Source of the DNA: Burkholderia sp. Leaf177
GTDB taxonomy: Bacteria; Pseudomonadota; Gammaproteobacteria; Burkholderiales; Burkholderiaceae
Reading direction: 5' to 3'
Assembly: GCF_001424345.1 (NCBI RefSeq)
Contig: NZ_LMPF01000026.1
Location: forward strand, 254,204-318,203
Length of the DNA: 64,000 bases
The position numbers and the translations under genes are program-made. Of this stretch, positions 36,658 through 45,917 are shown piece after piece. The number at the start of each line of letters is the position of its first letter. Positions within the stretch are counted from its first letter, which is position 1. The notes under the pieces were generated by a model that was given only the letters and a program-made list of their open reading frames with translations, searched no databases and was not told the DNA's origin.

Positions 36658-36945
36658 TCAGGATTCCGGGTTGGCGATATCGCTTTTGACGATCAGCTCG
36701 CCATGACTTGCCGCTGCATCTCGCGCTTCCTGGCGGGAAGGATAAGGTCCGAGCACAGGCGCGCCCTGAAACGGAAACAACATGCGGCCATCGGTTTTCC
36801 GGATGACTTTCAGCGTTCCGACGAACAAGCCTCCCGCGTTGATCTGATACGACGCGTAAATCGCAAAGTCCTCCGCGCTCATGGCGCCGCCTGGGGATCT
36901 GCTCTTGAGCTGGTTCATCGATAAAACAAGTTTCGGCTTCTTCAT
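36658..36945 (-). CDS. Small conserved hypothetical protein (possibly DUF6723)
   Basis: The protein has 95 residues with no signal peptide or membrane segment. The central part (DFAIYASYQINAGGLFVGTL, then KVIRKTDGRMLFPFQGAP, LGPYPSRQEARDAA) resembles small Burkholderiaceae proteins grouped as DUF6723. I recall this grouping with only moderate certainty. The role is unknown. It converges with the aminotransferase gene, separated by its terminator. Confidence 0.7.
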   Translation of the reverse strand: MKKPKLVLSMNQLKSRSPGGAMSAEDFAIYASYQINAGGLFVGTLKVIRKTDGRMLFPFQGAPVLGPYPSRQEARDAAASHGELIVKSDIANPES

Positions 36946-37079
36946 TGCTCGGCTTTGATATCAAACGGGGCTGCTTCCTGGAGATCAGGCGCCACGCATC
37001 TCTATGCAATCGCCAGTCCCGGTACCTTAGAACTGTCGGTGTGACGAGTGCGCTCAGACTTAGAGCGGTATGTATCAGC

Positions 37080-37158
37080 TAAGCGCGGTGCTCAGCTATT
37101 TAAAATCCGAAGGTTTTGCATGTTGAATGCCAACCTCGCTGCAGAAGGCAGCTGCAAA
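37080..37158 (+). ncRNA. Structured leader element upstream of the hybrid kinase (copy A)
   Basis: TAAGCGCGGTGCT (37080-37092) forms a hairpin with a GCGGT loop and stem AGCTAAGC/GCTCAGCT (37077-37097). Nineteen bases on is GGTTTTGCATGTTG (37112-37125). The same 13-mer, hairpin and 19-base spacing recur at 58904-58948 ahead of mgtC. Downstream, GCTGC-AGAAG-GCAGC (37138-37152) sits inside an outer TTTGCA/TGCAAA pairing (37115-37120 with 37153-37158). It lies 230-305 bases before the kinase start. The rest of 36946-37384 shows no gene. Confidence 0.4.
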
Positions 37159-37384
37159 TTTCCAAGCGGAGTTAAACGAACATATAAAACCTGCGAACTA
37201 TTTACCTTGGCAAAGTCTGGACACCTTACGCGTTCATCAAAATCGGGCATTTTTGCTGCTTATGAAACTCTGCTAACGCTTAAGCGACGAAGGTAAAATA
37301 TTGCGCGATTAGCGAGTGTTCAGACCTTTTGAAATGCTCATCTGCGCCGCGAATTTCCGTGTCCGTTATTAAAAACGCCGCCTC

Positions 37385-40300
37385 ATGAACGACAGACAAC
37401 CGACCGCCAGTTCCAGCCATGCCTTTCTCGAGAGGGGCGGAGAAGTCGCAAAGATCATTGCATCGAAGGACTGGTCGAGTACGCCACTGGGTCCCGTCGC
37501 CGGCTGGTCGAAGACGCTTACAAGCACCATCTCGCTAATTCTTCAGTCACCTGTTCCTATCGTGACCTTGTGGGGCGAGGAAGGCGTCATGCTTTACAAC
37601 GACGCCTACTCGGTGTTCGCCGGCGGCCGACATCCACAACTGTTGGGATCGAACGTGCGGGAAGGCTGGTCCGAGATTGCCGACTTCAACGACAACGTCA
37701 TGAAGGTTGGTCTCTCCGGCCGCACGCTGCGTTACGAGGATCAGGAACTGACGCTGCACCGTCATGGCCGCGGCGAACAGGTGTGGATGAACCTTGACTA
37801 CTCGCCCATCCTCGGCGAAAACGGTGTTCCCGTCGGCGTGATTGCAATCGTGGTCGAGACCACGGCAAAGGTGCGGGCCGAGCGCTGGCTGAGCGGCGAA
37901 CGCGAACGTCTGCGCCGGATGTTCGAACAGGCGCCCGGCTTCATGGCGATGCTGACCGGTCCCACGCACGTCTTCGAATTGGCGAACGCCGCGTTCACGC
38001 AACTAGTCGGCGAGCGCAACATCATCGGCAAGACCGTGCAGGAAGGGTTGCCGGAACTCGAGGAGCAGGGTTTCGTCGGGATCATGGATCGCGTGTATTC
38101 GTCCGGCGTCCCGGCCTCGGGAACTGCGCAGGCCATCGTGCTGAACCGCATGCCGCAGGCGCCCGCCGAACAGCGTTATGTCGACTTTGTTTATCAGCCG
38201 GTCCGCAACGAAGCGGGCGGAGTGATCGGCATCTTCGTTCAGGGAACCGATGTCACCGACCGTCTGCTGGCGGAACGCGCGGTCCATGAGAGCGAAGAGA
38301 AATTTCGCACCTTCGCCCAGGCCATGCCCAATCAGGTCTGGGCCGCTCGCAGCGACGGGGAATTCGAGTGGTTCAACGACCGCGTCTACGAATACAGCGG
38401 CGTGGCGCGCGACGGTCTGGACAGTCACGCGTGGAGCACGATCATTCATCCGGACGACCTCCCGGCGGCTGCCGGCCAGTGGCGTGACGCGGTGGCATCG
38501 GGTACGACTTTCGAGTGCGAATTCCGCATTCGCCAGGCCGATGGCGTGTACCGGTGGCATCTCTCCCGCGCGTTGCCCATTCACGATAACGCCGGCTACA
38601 TTGCGCGCTGGGTCGGAACGAACACGGATATCGAAGACCAGAAGTCGGCGGCGCGCGCACTCGAGCGTTTGAACAAGACGCTCGAACAGCAGGTCGCCGA
38701 GAGCAATGCGGATCGCGACCGGATGTGGCGTCTTTCCACGGACATCATGCTGGTCGCCGATTTCGAGGCGAACATCGTGTCGGTGAATCCGGCATGGAAG
38801 CAGCTTCTGGGCTGGGACGAAAAAGCCTTGCTCGGCCGCTCGTTTGTCGACTTCGTTCATCCTGAAGACCGCGCCAGCACGCTCAGCGAAGTGAGCGAAC
38901 TCGCCGACGGCGTGCGCACCTTCAAGTTCATCAATCGATACCAGCGCCGCGATGGCGCCTACGTCACGCTTTCGTGGACGGCCGTGCCTGACGAGCACTT
39001 CATTCATGCAGTCGGCCGCGATATCACCGCCGATCGCGAGGCAGCGGAAGCCTTGCGGCGCACCGAACTCGCGCTTCAGCAATCGCAGAAAATGGAGACC
39101 ATCGGCAAGCTGACCGGCGGCGTTGCACACGATTTCAACAACCTGCTGCAAGTCATATCCGGCAATCTGCAATTGCTTGCAGCGGATGTCGCCGGCAGCG
39201 AGCGCGCCGAGCGGCGCCTATCCAACGCTATCGCAGGTGTGAATCGCGGTGCGAAGCTCGCCAGTCAGCTGCTGGCGTTCGGCCGGCGGCAGGCGCTCGA
39301 ACCGAAGACCCTCAGGATCGGGCGGCTTATCGCGGGAATGGAGGACATGTTGCGTCGCAGTCTCGGTGAGGCGATCGAGGTCGAAACAGTGGTATCGGCG
39401 GGTTTGTGGAATACGTTTGTCGATCCAACGCACGTTGAGAACGCCATTCTCAATCTCGCCATCAACGCGCGTGACGCCATGGACAACTCGGGCAAGCTGA
39501 CGCTGGAAGTCGGCAATGCACTGCTCGACGATGCCTACGCCCGCGATCACGCCGAGGTCACGCCGGGCCAGTACGTGATGCTCGCGGTGACCGACACCGG
39601 TTGCGGCATGACACCCGAAGTCCTCGCGCAAGCCTACGAACCGTTCTTCTCCACAAAGCCCGAAGGTAAAGGTTCGGGACTCGGATTGTCGATGGTCTAT
39701 GGTTTCGTCAAGCAGTCCGGCGGCCACGTAAAGATCTACAGCGAACCCGGCCACGGCACGACCGTCAAGCTGTATTTGCCGCGCACGCACGACAAGGAGG
39801 ACCTTGCCGTGATTGCCGAGATGGCGCCGGTGCTTGGCGGCGAAGAGACCATCCTGGTCGCGGAAGACGACGAACAAGTCCGCGCGACGGTCGTGGAAAT
39901 GCTCTCGGAACTCGGGTATCGCGTGCTGAAGGCGAACGACGCAAGCAGTGCGCTTGCGATCATCGACAGCGGCATGCCTATCGACTTGTTGTTCACCGAC
40001 GTGGTCATGCCAGGACCGTTGCGCAGCCCGGAGCTTGCACGCAAGGCGCGTGAACGGGTGCCGGGCATTGCCGTGCTGTTCACGTCCGGTTATACGGAAA
40101 ACGCGATCGTGCATGGCGGGCGGCTGGATGCCGGCGTGGAACTGTTGAGCAAGCCGTACACGCGCGAGGCGCTGGCAAGGAAGCTGCGGCATGTGTTGTC
40201 GAATCAGCGGCAGCGTGTAATCAGTTCTTCGATGCAGGCGGCGGGATCAGCCAGGGCGTTATCCGCTACGTCCGCAGGTGGCGCAAGCTCGCCGCCCACG

Positions 40301-40648
40301 CGCGTACGCCATATCCTGTTCGTTGAAGACGACGACCTCGTCCGCTCGATAACCGCGGAGCTATTCGAGGCGCTCGGGCATGTGGTGCATCAGGCAGGCG
40401 ACGGTCCTGCCGCGCTCGCGTTGCTTCAGAGCGAACCCATCGACGTGTTGATCACGGACGTGGGACTTCCCGGCATGTCAGGTGAAGAACTTGCGCTGCG
40501 TGTGCGCGCGTTGCGCGAGAATCTGGACGTGGTGTTTGCAACCGGTGACCATAACCATGTATCGGCGGTGCCGGGCGCGCGGTTCCTCACCAAGCCGTAC
40601 GACACTGTCAGCATCGAAGCAATCTTGCAGCGGCTCGGAGACGCGTGA
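37385..40648 (+). CDS. Hybrid PAS-domain sensor histidine kinase with two receiver domains
   Basis: The protein has 1087 residues. About four PAS-like sensor domains fill 20-560 (boundaries near 165, 300 and 445). The HisKA phospho-acceptor is His582 in GGVAHDFNNLLQ. The ATP-binding domain has N-box NLAINARDAMD near 690, G1 DTGCGM at 737-742 and G2 GKGSGLGLSM at 761-770. Two receivers follow: REC1 with phospho-acceptor Asp872 (FTDVVMPG) and Lys923, and REC2 with Asp1025 (LITDVGLPG) and Lys1070. No membrane segment is evident, so it is probably a cytoplasmic sensor. No output regulator is adjacent. Confidence 0.93.
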   Translation: MNDRQPTASSSHAFLERGGEVAKIIASKDWSSTPLGPVAGWSKTLTSTISLILQSPVPIVTLWGEEGVMLYNDAYSVFAGGRHPQLLGSNVREGWSEIADFNDNVMKVGLSGRTLRYEDQELTLHRHGRGEQVWMNLDYSPILGENGVPVGVIAIVVETTAKVRAERWLSGERERLRRMFEQAPGFMAMLTGPTHVFELANAAFTQLVGERNIIGKTVQEGLPELEEQGFVGIMDRVYSSGVPASGTAQAIVLNRMPQAPAEQRYVDFVYQPVRNEAGGVIGIFVQGTDVTDRLLAERAVHESEEKFRTFAQAMPNQVWAARSDGEFEWFNDRVYEYSGVARDGLDSHAWSTIIHPDDLPAAAGQWRDAVASGTTFECEFRIRQADGVYRWHLSRALPIHDNAGYIARWVGTNTDIEDQKSAARALERLNKTLEQQVAESNADRDRMWRLSTDIMLVADFEANIVSVNPAWKQLLGWDEKALLGRSFVDFVHPEDRASTLSEVSELADGVRTFKFINRYQRRDGAYVTLSWTAVPDEHFIHAVGRDITADREAAEALRRTELALQQSQKMETIGKLTGGVAHDFNNLLQVISGNLQLLAADVAGSERAERRLSNAIAGVNRGAKLASQLLAFGRRQALEPKTLRIGRLIAGMEDMLRRSLGEAIEVETVVSAGLWNTFVDPTHVENAILNLAINARDAMDNSGKLTLEVGNALLDDAYARDHAEVTPGQYVMLAVTDTGCGMTPEVLAQAYEPFFSTKPEGKGSGLGLSMVYGFVKQSGGHVKIYSEPGHGTTVKLYLPRTHDKEDLAVIAEMAPVLGGEETILVAEDDEQVRATVVEMLSELGYRVLKANDASSALAIIDSGMPIDLLFTDVVMPGPLRSPELARKARERVPGIAVLFTSGYTENAIVHGGRLDAGVELLSKPYTREALARKLRHVLSNQRQRVISSSMQAAGSARALSATSAGGASSPPTRVRHILFVEDDDLVRSITAELFEALGHVVHQAGDGPAALALLQSEPIDVLITDVGLPGMSGEELALRVRALRENLDVVFATGDHNHVSAVPGARFLTKPYDTVSIEAILQRLGDA

Positions 40649-40862
40649 GTCAGAAGCCAAAAAGTCTTGGTGCCGCCGTCGGCAATTAGTGCGGCACTTG
40701 CATCATGCTTTCATTCCCGATACAACCACCTTCGGCGATCTTTACCGTTTGTGGTCGGGCCCTGCCAATCCCGCCAAACATTGGCCGATGGCAGCGATAC
40801 TTAATCGCGTCCGCGCGATCGTTCTGCACGTAGCCTGTCTGAACACCGTTCGGGAATGCGCA

Positions 40863-41780
40863 ATGAATGCAAGCTTGAATGTCAATCCGATGTGCCGCCG
40901 TTGCGGCGACCCGGTCGATCCCGATGCGGAAATCTGCCCGTCGTGCGGCGCGATTGCATCGCCTACGGCGGTCCGCACATCCGCGTACTCGACGATGTCC
41001 GGCAAGACCAAGGGCCTGATTGTCACCGCGTTCGTAGCGGTAGTGGGCCTCGCGGCCTACACGTTGATGCCCGGCTCGATGCGCAGCGCTCCGCCCGATA
41101 TCAATGCGACTGACAACGCCCGCACGCTCGAGGCCGATCGAAATCGCGCGCGTGAGATTCCATCGGAGAGCCGGCGCGATGCAAGTGTCTCCGCCGCGCT
41201 CGATGCCGTTCGTGAAAGCATTCAGCGCCACGATATCGATTCGGCGAAGGTCTTGCTCGCGGCCATTCTCGCGTTGCATCAAGACAACCCGGAAGCGCTG
41301 GCATTGCGGGAAGAAGTGAAAACGAGCGAGCGTCAGGACAAGCCGCCCGCGCCCGCGCTTCCTGCGAACACGCCGCCCGCGAAAGTTGCCGATACGCGTC
41401 GCGCACCAACTGTTGTTGCCGCTGTGGATGCCCACAAGCCCGCAAGCAAATCGCACACGCATGAGCGCGTCACGCGATCGTCGAAAAAAGCGCCGGCTGT
41501 AGCGAGTGCGAAAGCGCAGCCGCATAAAGCGGTGATGGCCAGGACGAATGTGCCGCGGCCGCAGGTTGCTCAAAAGCCGCGCGTGATCGTGCGCGAGGCG
41601 CAAGTGAAGCAAGTCCGGGCCGAACCTCTTACACCTCAATCAAGTGATTCGCGCGCCGTGCAAACCGCAAGCGGCGCGCCGCTCGTTTCGAACGGTCAGC
41701 AGAAAGCATCGTCTGTTCAAAACGGATCGGGCGGTGCTGTACAACCCGAGCGCTGGCGCGATCGCGGCGGCATGCGCTAG
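40863..41780 (+). CDS. Zinc-ribbon, single-pass membrane protein with long basic disordered tail
   Basis: The protein has 305 residues. An N-terminal zinc ribbon (CRRCGDPVDPDAEICPSCG, Cys11, 14, 25 and 28) is followed by one membrane helix (about 50-67, GLIVTAFVAVVGLAAYTLMP). The periplasmic part has a short helical region (VSAALDAVRESIQRHDIDSA) and then more than 150 Ala/Lys/Pro/Val-rich residues, probably disordered. The start was set where the Cys motif begins; an upstream in-frame extension overlaps the kinase gene in another frame. The function is unknown. The topology fits a cytoplasmic sensor ribbon with a wall-spanning tail. Confidence 0.75.
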   Translation: MNASLNVNPMCRRCGDPVDPDAEICPSCGAIASPTAVRTSAYSTMSGKTKGLIVTAFVAVVGLAAYTLMPGSMRSAPPDINATDNARTLEADRNRAREIPSESRRDASVSAALDAVRESIQRHDIDSAKVLLAAILALHQDNPEALALREEVKTSERQDKPPAPALPANTPPAKVADTRRAPTVVAAVDAHKPASKSHTHERVTRSSKKAPAVASAKAQPHKAVMARTNVPRPQVAQKPRVIVREAQVKQVRAEPLTPQSSDSRAVQTASGAPLVSNGQQKASSVQNGSGGAVQPERWRDRGGMR

Positions 41781-41784
41781 GTCT

Positions 41785-42267
41785 TCACGCTGTTTTCGAA
41801 GCGGTTTCCGCCACTGGCGCGCAGTCTTTTTCGGACGCCATTCTGAGGTAAGCGGCCGCGAGGCGCCTTAGTTCGTCCTCCGATGCATCTTCAATCCCGA
41901 TCAGATGATTGTCGGCTGAGCGATGAGAGGCGAGCAGCTCATTGAGCTTCAAATGCAAGGCCACGCTGTCCTTGTTCTGGCTTTGCTGGATCAGGAACAC
42001 CATCACGAATGTCACGATGGTCGTTCCCGTGTTGATGACGAGTTGCCAGTCTTCTGAATAGTGGAAGACGGGCCCGGTCACGGCCCAGACAACAATGCTG
42101 ATCACAGCCATGCCAAATGCCACGGGCGAACCAGCCCATCGTGTGACCGCGCTTGCGAACGTATCGAACGCGCGGGTGAGCGGGTGCCGGCCCGCATAAG
42201 CGGGACTCGATGTGTCAGGTACGGTGTGAAGCGTGTCCGTTGACGAGGGGAGCGTTTCCTTACGCAT
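41785..42267 (-). CDS. Low-affinity iron permease family protein
   Basis: The protein has 160 residues. Two membrane helices (about 52-70, VAFGMAVISIVVWAVTGPVF, and 77-96) are joined by YSEDWQLVINTGTTIVTFVM and followed by FLIQQSQNKDSVALHLKLNE and LIGIEDASEDELRRL. This is the Iron_permease/DUF (PF04120) pattern first named from yeast Fet4. In bacteria, iron transport has not been proven for these short members. The ATG at 42267 has AAGGAGAAAG upstream. It converges with the zinc-ribbon gene with only 4 bases between stops. Confidence 0.88.
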   Translation of the reverse strand: MRKETLPSSTDTLHTVPDTSSPAYAGRHPLTRAFDTFASAVTRWAGSPVAFGMAVISIVVWAVTGPVFHYSEDWQLVINTGTTIVTFVMVFLIQQSQNKDSVALHLKLNELLASHRSADNHLIGIEDASEDELRRLAAAYLRMASEKDCAPVAETASKTA

Positions 42268-42458
42268 CGCTTTCTCCTTATGTTTCACTAGTGCTCCGAC
42301 GCGAAGTGAGCAATAAGCGTTCCGAGGTCGACGATCGCTGGACAAGATTACGAGCGGGTGAGCGAAGGCCGCGGCCTGTGGAAAGCGGAGTGAAGGGCGA
42401 AAACATTTTGATCCGGAGCACGTGCCCGGTGATCTGCGACCGGGCACTGAAACACGTC

Positions 42459-43649
42459 TTAGAACTTCGCGCGGATGCCGCTGAACACGGCAACCTGGCG
42501 GTTTGTAGATGAAGCCGTGCCCGCGTCCGCAATCGCGGCGATCTTGCTGTAGCCGCTGCCCACGCGCGTGGAGGCATCGCCCGAAGCAAGTTGATACACG
42601 CCCGAAAGATAAAGCTCCGTACGCTTCGAAAGCGCGTAGTCAAGTCCGAGCGTGAACTGGTGCCAACGCGGCTTGAGCGAAGCGCCGCCCGTTCCTGGCA
42701 AGTTGTTCGCGCGTCCATCGGTGAACGTGTACACGCCGAGGACCGTGACCGCGCTCGTCACGAGATAACGCAGGTTCGCGTCGTAGTTATTGAATTTCCG
42801 CGATGAGCCGTCGTTGTAGTCGAGCTGCGTATGGCTGAACGCGAATCCCGCGGTGGCTCGGCCGAGCACATAGCTTGCGCCTGCCACTGCGATCTGCTGA
42901 CGCAGCACGCCGCCGTTGAGGCCATAGAAAAGCGCGCCGCTGTAGTCATCGCCGGTCGTGGTCGATGCACCGCCCACGGCGCCGGCGGTGTTCGTGGTCG
43001 TATCGGGATGATTCAGCACCACGTAACCGCCGCCCGCCGACAGCGGACCCGCCGCGTAGTTCGCCGATACACCCCACGCGCGGTTGTTGCTGAACCCCTG
43101 GCCCGTGCCGCTGTTCGCCTGGTTGCTGAACGCATACAGCGTGTCGAGCGTGAAGCCGGAAAGGGTGTCGCTGCGAAACTTGATCGCGTTGTTGATGCGG
43201 AAGGTCTGGTTCAGGTTGTCGTTGTCGCCCACGTGCGTGGCCGGCGACCAGAATCCCGAGCCCGCGTATTGCGCGACGAGGTCCGCCAGCGGCTCATATT
43301 GACGCCCGAGCGTCACCGTACCAATTCCGGTCTTGGCAATTCCCACGAACGCCTGCCGTCCGAACTCACGGCCACCTTGACCTAATGTGCCGTCGTTGGG
43401 ACGGAAGCCGTTTTCCAAAGTGAAGACCGCACTGAGTCCGCCACCCAGATCTTCGGCACCCTTGAGGCCCCAGCGGCTGCCGCTCAGCTTGCCGCTCGTC
43501 TGCTGGAAGTTCTTCGCGCCTTTCTGATTGTTCGTGTAGGTAAGCCCTGCATCGACTATTCCGTACAGCGTGACCGAGCTTTGCGCTTGCGCTAATGCAG
43601 GGGCGATAACCATGATGCCGGTTGCGCCGGCCAGTACGACTCGTTTCAT
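42459..43649 (-). CDS. Trimeric general porin (Gram-negative porin, OmpC-like)
   Basis: The protein has 396 residues with a signal peptide (MKRVVLAGATGIMVIAPALA, cut near AQA|QSS). The mature protein starts SSVTLYGIVDAGLTYTNNQ and ends in the C-terminal Phe (FSGIRAKF), both hallmarks of Burkholderia 16-strand porins. GSRWGLKGAEDLGGGLSAVF and FGRQAFVGI are conserved. It lets small hydrophilic solutes cross the outer membrane. The ATG at 43649 has AGAGGAC seven bases upstream and is preferred over an ATG 18 bases further up. Confidence 0.93.
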   Translation of the reverse strand: MKRVVLAGATGIMVIAPALAQAQSSVTLYGIVDAGLTYTNNQKGAKNFQQTSGKLSGSRWGLKGAEDLGGGLSAVFTLENGFRPNDGTLGQGGREFGRQAFVGIAKTGIGTVTLGRQYEPLADLVAQYAGSGFWSPATHVGDNDNLNQTFRINNAIKFRSDTLSGFTLDTLYAFSNQANSGTGQGFSNNRAWGVSANYAAGPLSAGGGYVVLNHPDTTTNTAGAVGGASTTTGDDYSGALFYGLNGGVLRQQIAVAGASYVLGRATAGFAFSHTQLDYNDGSSRKFNNYDANLRYLVTSAVTVLGVYTFTDGRANNLPGTGGASLKPRWHQFTLGLDYALSKRTELYLSGVYQLASGDASTRVGSGYSKIAAIADAGTASSTNRQVAVFSGIRAKF

Positions 43650-43937
43650 CGGTGTCCTCTTGTCCAAGTAGTTGTGTCGATCAATTTTCGGACCCCGATC
43701 TTAGGGTTCATCGCCAACGGACAGAACGATGAAATTTAGCTTCGTAATACAGACGATCCGGATTTGTAAAGTTGAACCAAGGTGATTTCAAAATGAAAGC
43801 GGTTGCTTGCGCGTTCGTGCAATCCATAAAGTGCGTCGCCTGATAAACATATGGCAAACGAATAATTGTTAAGCGGACGATGCGTCGTTAGTCTTTGCTT
43901 TCGCGCCATTTCCAACGATACGAGGGTCTTGCAGATC

Positions 43938-45026
43938 ATGTCCGGTACTCCACATCTCGAACCGGCTTCGGATCGTTCCGGCATCGCGTTCAAGCCAGCC
44001 GCGACGGTCCGAACCACGATCGCGCGCACTGTTTCCACTACGGGCCGCCGCGCGTCGCGAGAAGTCTTGCCGGCATGGCTCGCTGCGTTGGCTTGGGTCG
44101 CAAGTGCCGCGCTCACGCAATGGTGGCCCGATGCGGACGACTGGCCGTACACGCGTCACCTGCTGATTCTCAAACTGGCGCTTGCCGTTGTCGCCGTGGT
44201 GATCGGCGTGAGCGCCTATGCAAGTCTTTCCGTCCGTCAAGCCGATGCACCGCGAAGCCGCGCGGAACGCTGCCTCGCGGTCATGCCATGGCTTGTTGCG
44301 CTCGCAATTGCGTTCACCGTTTGGGACGTGCTGACTGCAAAACTCGAATGGCTGCCGCGTCCGTTCTTCGCGCCGCCGCAGGCTTTAATTGCCGTCTTCT
44401 TCGATGACTTCCCGCGCCTCGGCTCGAGCGTTGTGCATTCGTTCGGCTTGCTCGCGTATGGTTATGTGATCGGCGCTGTCGCGGGATTCGTGACGGGCGT
44501 GGGCATCGGTTGGTCGAAAGCGGTCGGCTACTGGCTGCATCCGGTGCTGAGACTGATCGGCCCGTTGCCCGCCACCGCGTGGTTGCCGCTGGCGTTCTTT
44601 TTCTTTCCATCGAGCTTCAGCGCAAGCGTGTTTCTTATCGCGCTTGCCACGGGCTTTCCCGTCGCGGTCCTGACGTGGTCGGGCGTGGCCGGCGTGAACA
44701 GCACGTTCTACGACGTCGCGCGCACGCTGGGTGCAAGGCCCGGTTTTCTGATTCTCAAGGTCGCTATCCCGGCTGCGCTGCCTTCGGTGTTCGTCGGACT
44801 TTTCATGGGACTCGGTGCATCGTTTTCCGTGCTTATCGTCGCCGAGATGATGGGCGTAAAAGCGGGTCTCGGATGGTATTTGCAATGGGCGCAAGGCTGG
44901 GCCGCGTACGCAAACATGTATGCCGCGTTGCTCGTCATGGCGCTGATGTGCTCGGGCCTCATTACCTTGCTGTTCCGCTTTCGTGATCGTTTATTAGCCT
45001 GGCAAAAGGGATTGTTGAAATGGTAA
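43938..45026 (+). CDS. ABC transporter permease, nitrate/sulfonate/taurine family
   Basis: The protein has 362 residues, about 100 longer than typical SsuC/TauC. The extra N-terminal part has two membrane segments (LPAWLAALAWVASAALTQWW and HLLILKLALAVVAVVIGVSA). The C-terminal 250 residues are the BPD_transp_1 domain, with the EAA loop GVNSTFYDVARTLGARPGFL followed by KVAIPAALPSVFVGL. It forms an importer with the next two genes. The ATG at 43938 was chosen because the upstream alternative lacks a ribosome site. The stop overlaps the ATPase start by 7 bases. Confidence 0.9.
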   Translation: MSGTPHLEPASDRSGIAFKPAATVRTTIARTVSTTGRRASREVLPAWLAALAWVASAALTQWWPDADDWPYTRHLLILKLALAVVAVVIGVSAYASLSVRQADAPRSRAERCLAVMPWLVALAIAFTVWDVLTAKLEWLPRPFFAPPQALIAVFFDDFPRLGSSVVHSFGLLAYGYVIGAVAGFVTGVGIGWSKAVGYWLHPVLRLIGPLPATAWLPLAFFFFPSSFSASVFLIALATGFPVAVLTWSGVAGVNSTFYDVARTLGARPGFLILKVAIPAALPSVFVGLFMGLGASFSVLIVAEMMGVKAGLGWYLQWAQGWAAYANMYAALLVMALMCSGLITLLFRFRDRLLAWQKGLLKW

Positions 45027-45868
45027 GCACGCAACTCGGCCAGGCATCACCCAGGCAATTTTCACCCGGAGCGCGTATCGATGTCAGCGAAGTCAGCCAC
45101 CGGTTTTCATTGCATGGCGCAGCGTTGCCCGTGCTCGATGACGTCAGTTTTTCTGTAGAGCCTGGCGAATTTGTCGCGTTGCTCGGGCCGAGCGGTTGCG
45201 GAAAATCGACGTTGCTCAGGCTCGTGGCCGGGCTCGATTCGCCGGCGCAGGGAACCGTGTCGTCCAATGGCGTAAGCATTGGCGGTCCCGATCCATCGCG
45301 CGTCGTGGTGTTTCAGGACCCGACCTTGTACCCGTGGCGCACCGTGCGGGCGAACGTTGGGCTTGGACCGGAAGCGCAACGTGACGGCTTTAGATTTCCG
45401 TGGAGCAAACGCAAGGCGGCGCTTCCGTTAAGCGGAAAAACAGCTTCGCCGGAACAGCGTATCGATGCCGCGTTGCAACTCGTCGGCCTGACCGAATTTG
45501 CCGCGGCCTATCCGCACCAACTGTCGGGCGGTATGGCGCAACGCGTGGCTTTGGCGCGCGCGCTCGTCAACGATCCTGAACTGCTCGTACTCGATGAACC
45601 ATTCGGCAAGCTCGACTCGCTCACGCGACTGCGGATGCAAAGCGAACTCGTGAAGCTTTGGCGCGACGCGCGTTTCTCGGTCCTGCTTGTGACGCACGAC
45701 GTTGAAGAAGCATTGTTCCTTGCAAACCGCGTCATTATTTTCAGCGAACGCCCCGCGCGCATCACCGCTGAAGTGCGCAACGACGCACCTTACCCGCGGC
45801 ATCGTGATGATCCGAAGCTGGTCGAGCTGCGCCGCGAAGTGCTTGAGCTGCTCGGTCTGGTCGCGTGA
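45020..45868 (+). CDS. ABC transporter ATPase, SsuB/TauB/NrtD type
   Basis: The protein has 282 residues. Walker A GPSGCGKST near 56-64, Q-loop in VVFQDPTLYPWRTV, signature LSGGMAQR and Walker B LLVLDEPFGKLD match the nitrate/sulfonate/taurine importer ATPases. The segment between Walker A and the signature has an insertion (about 118-145, rich in Lys, Ser and Pro). It is translationally coupled to the permease and 49 bases ahead of the binding-protein gene. Confidence 0.92.
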   Translation: MVSTQLGQASPRQFSPGARIDVSEVSHRFSLHGAALPVLDDVSFSVEPGEFVALLGPSGCGKSTLLRLVAGLDSPAQGTVSSNGVSIGGPDPSRVVVFQDPTLYPWRTVRANVGLGPEAQRDGFRFPWSKRKAALPLSGKTASPEQRIDAALQLVGLTEFAAAYPHQLSGGMAQRVALARALVNDPELLVLDEPFGKLDSLTRLRMQSELVKLWRDARFSVLLVTHDVEEALFLANRVIIFSERPARITAEVRNDAPYPRHRDDPKLVELRREVLELLGLVA

Positions 45869-45917
45869 TCCATTACATCGACACAACTCAAAACCAACGA
45901 CCCGTGGAGAATTACCG

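Noticed and set aside
37048..37296. An 82-codon frame between the small hypothetical protein and the hybrid kinase
   Set aside because: No homology, no ribosome site and base composition unlike neighbouring genes; the region is better read as a leader.
38003..39172. Long open frames antisense to the hybrid kinase (also 39218-40192)
   Set aside because: They mirror codon bias of the kinase, have no recognisable domain and no ribosome site.
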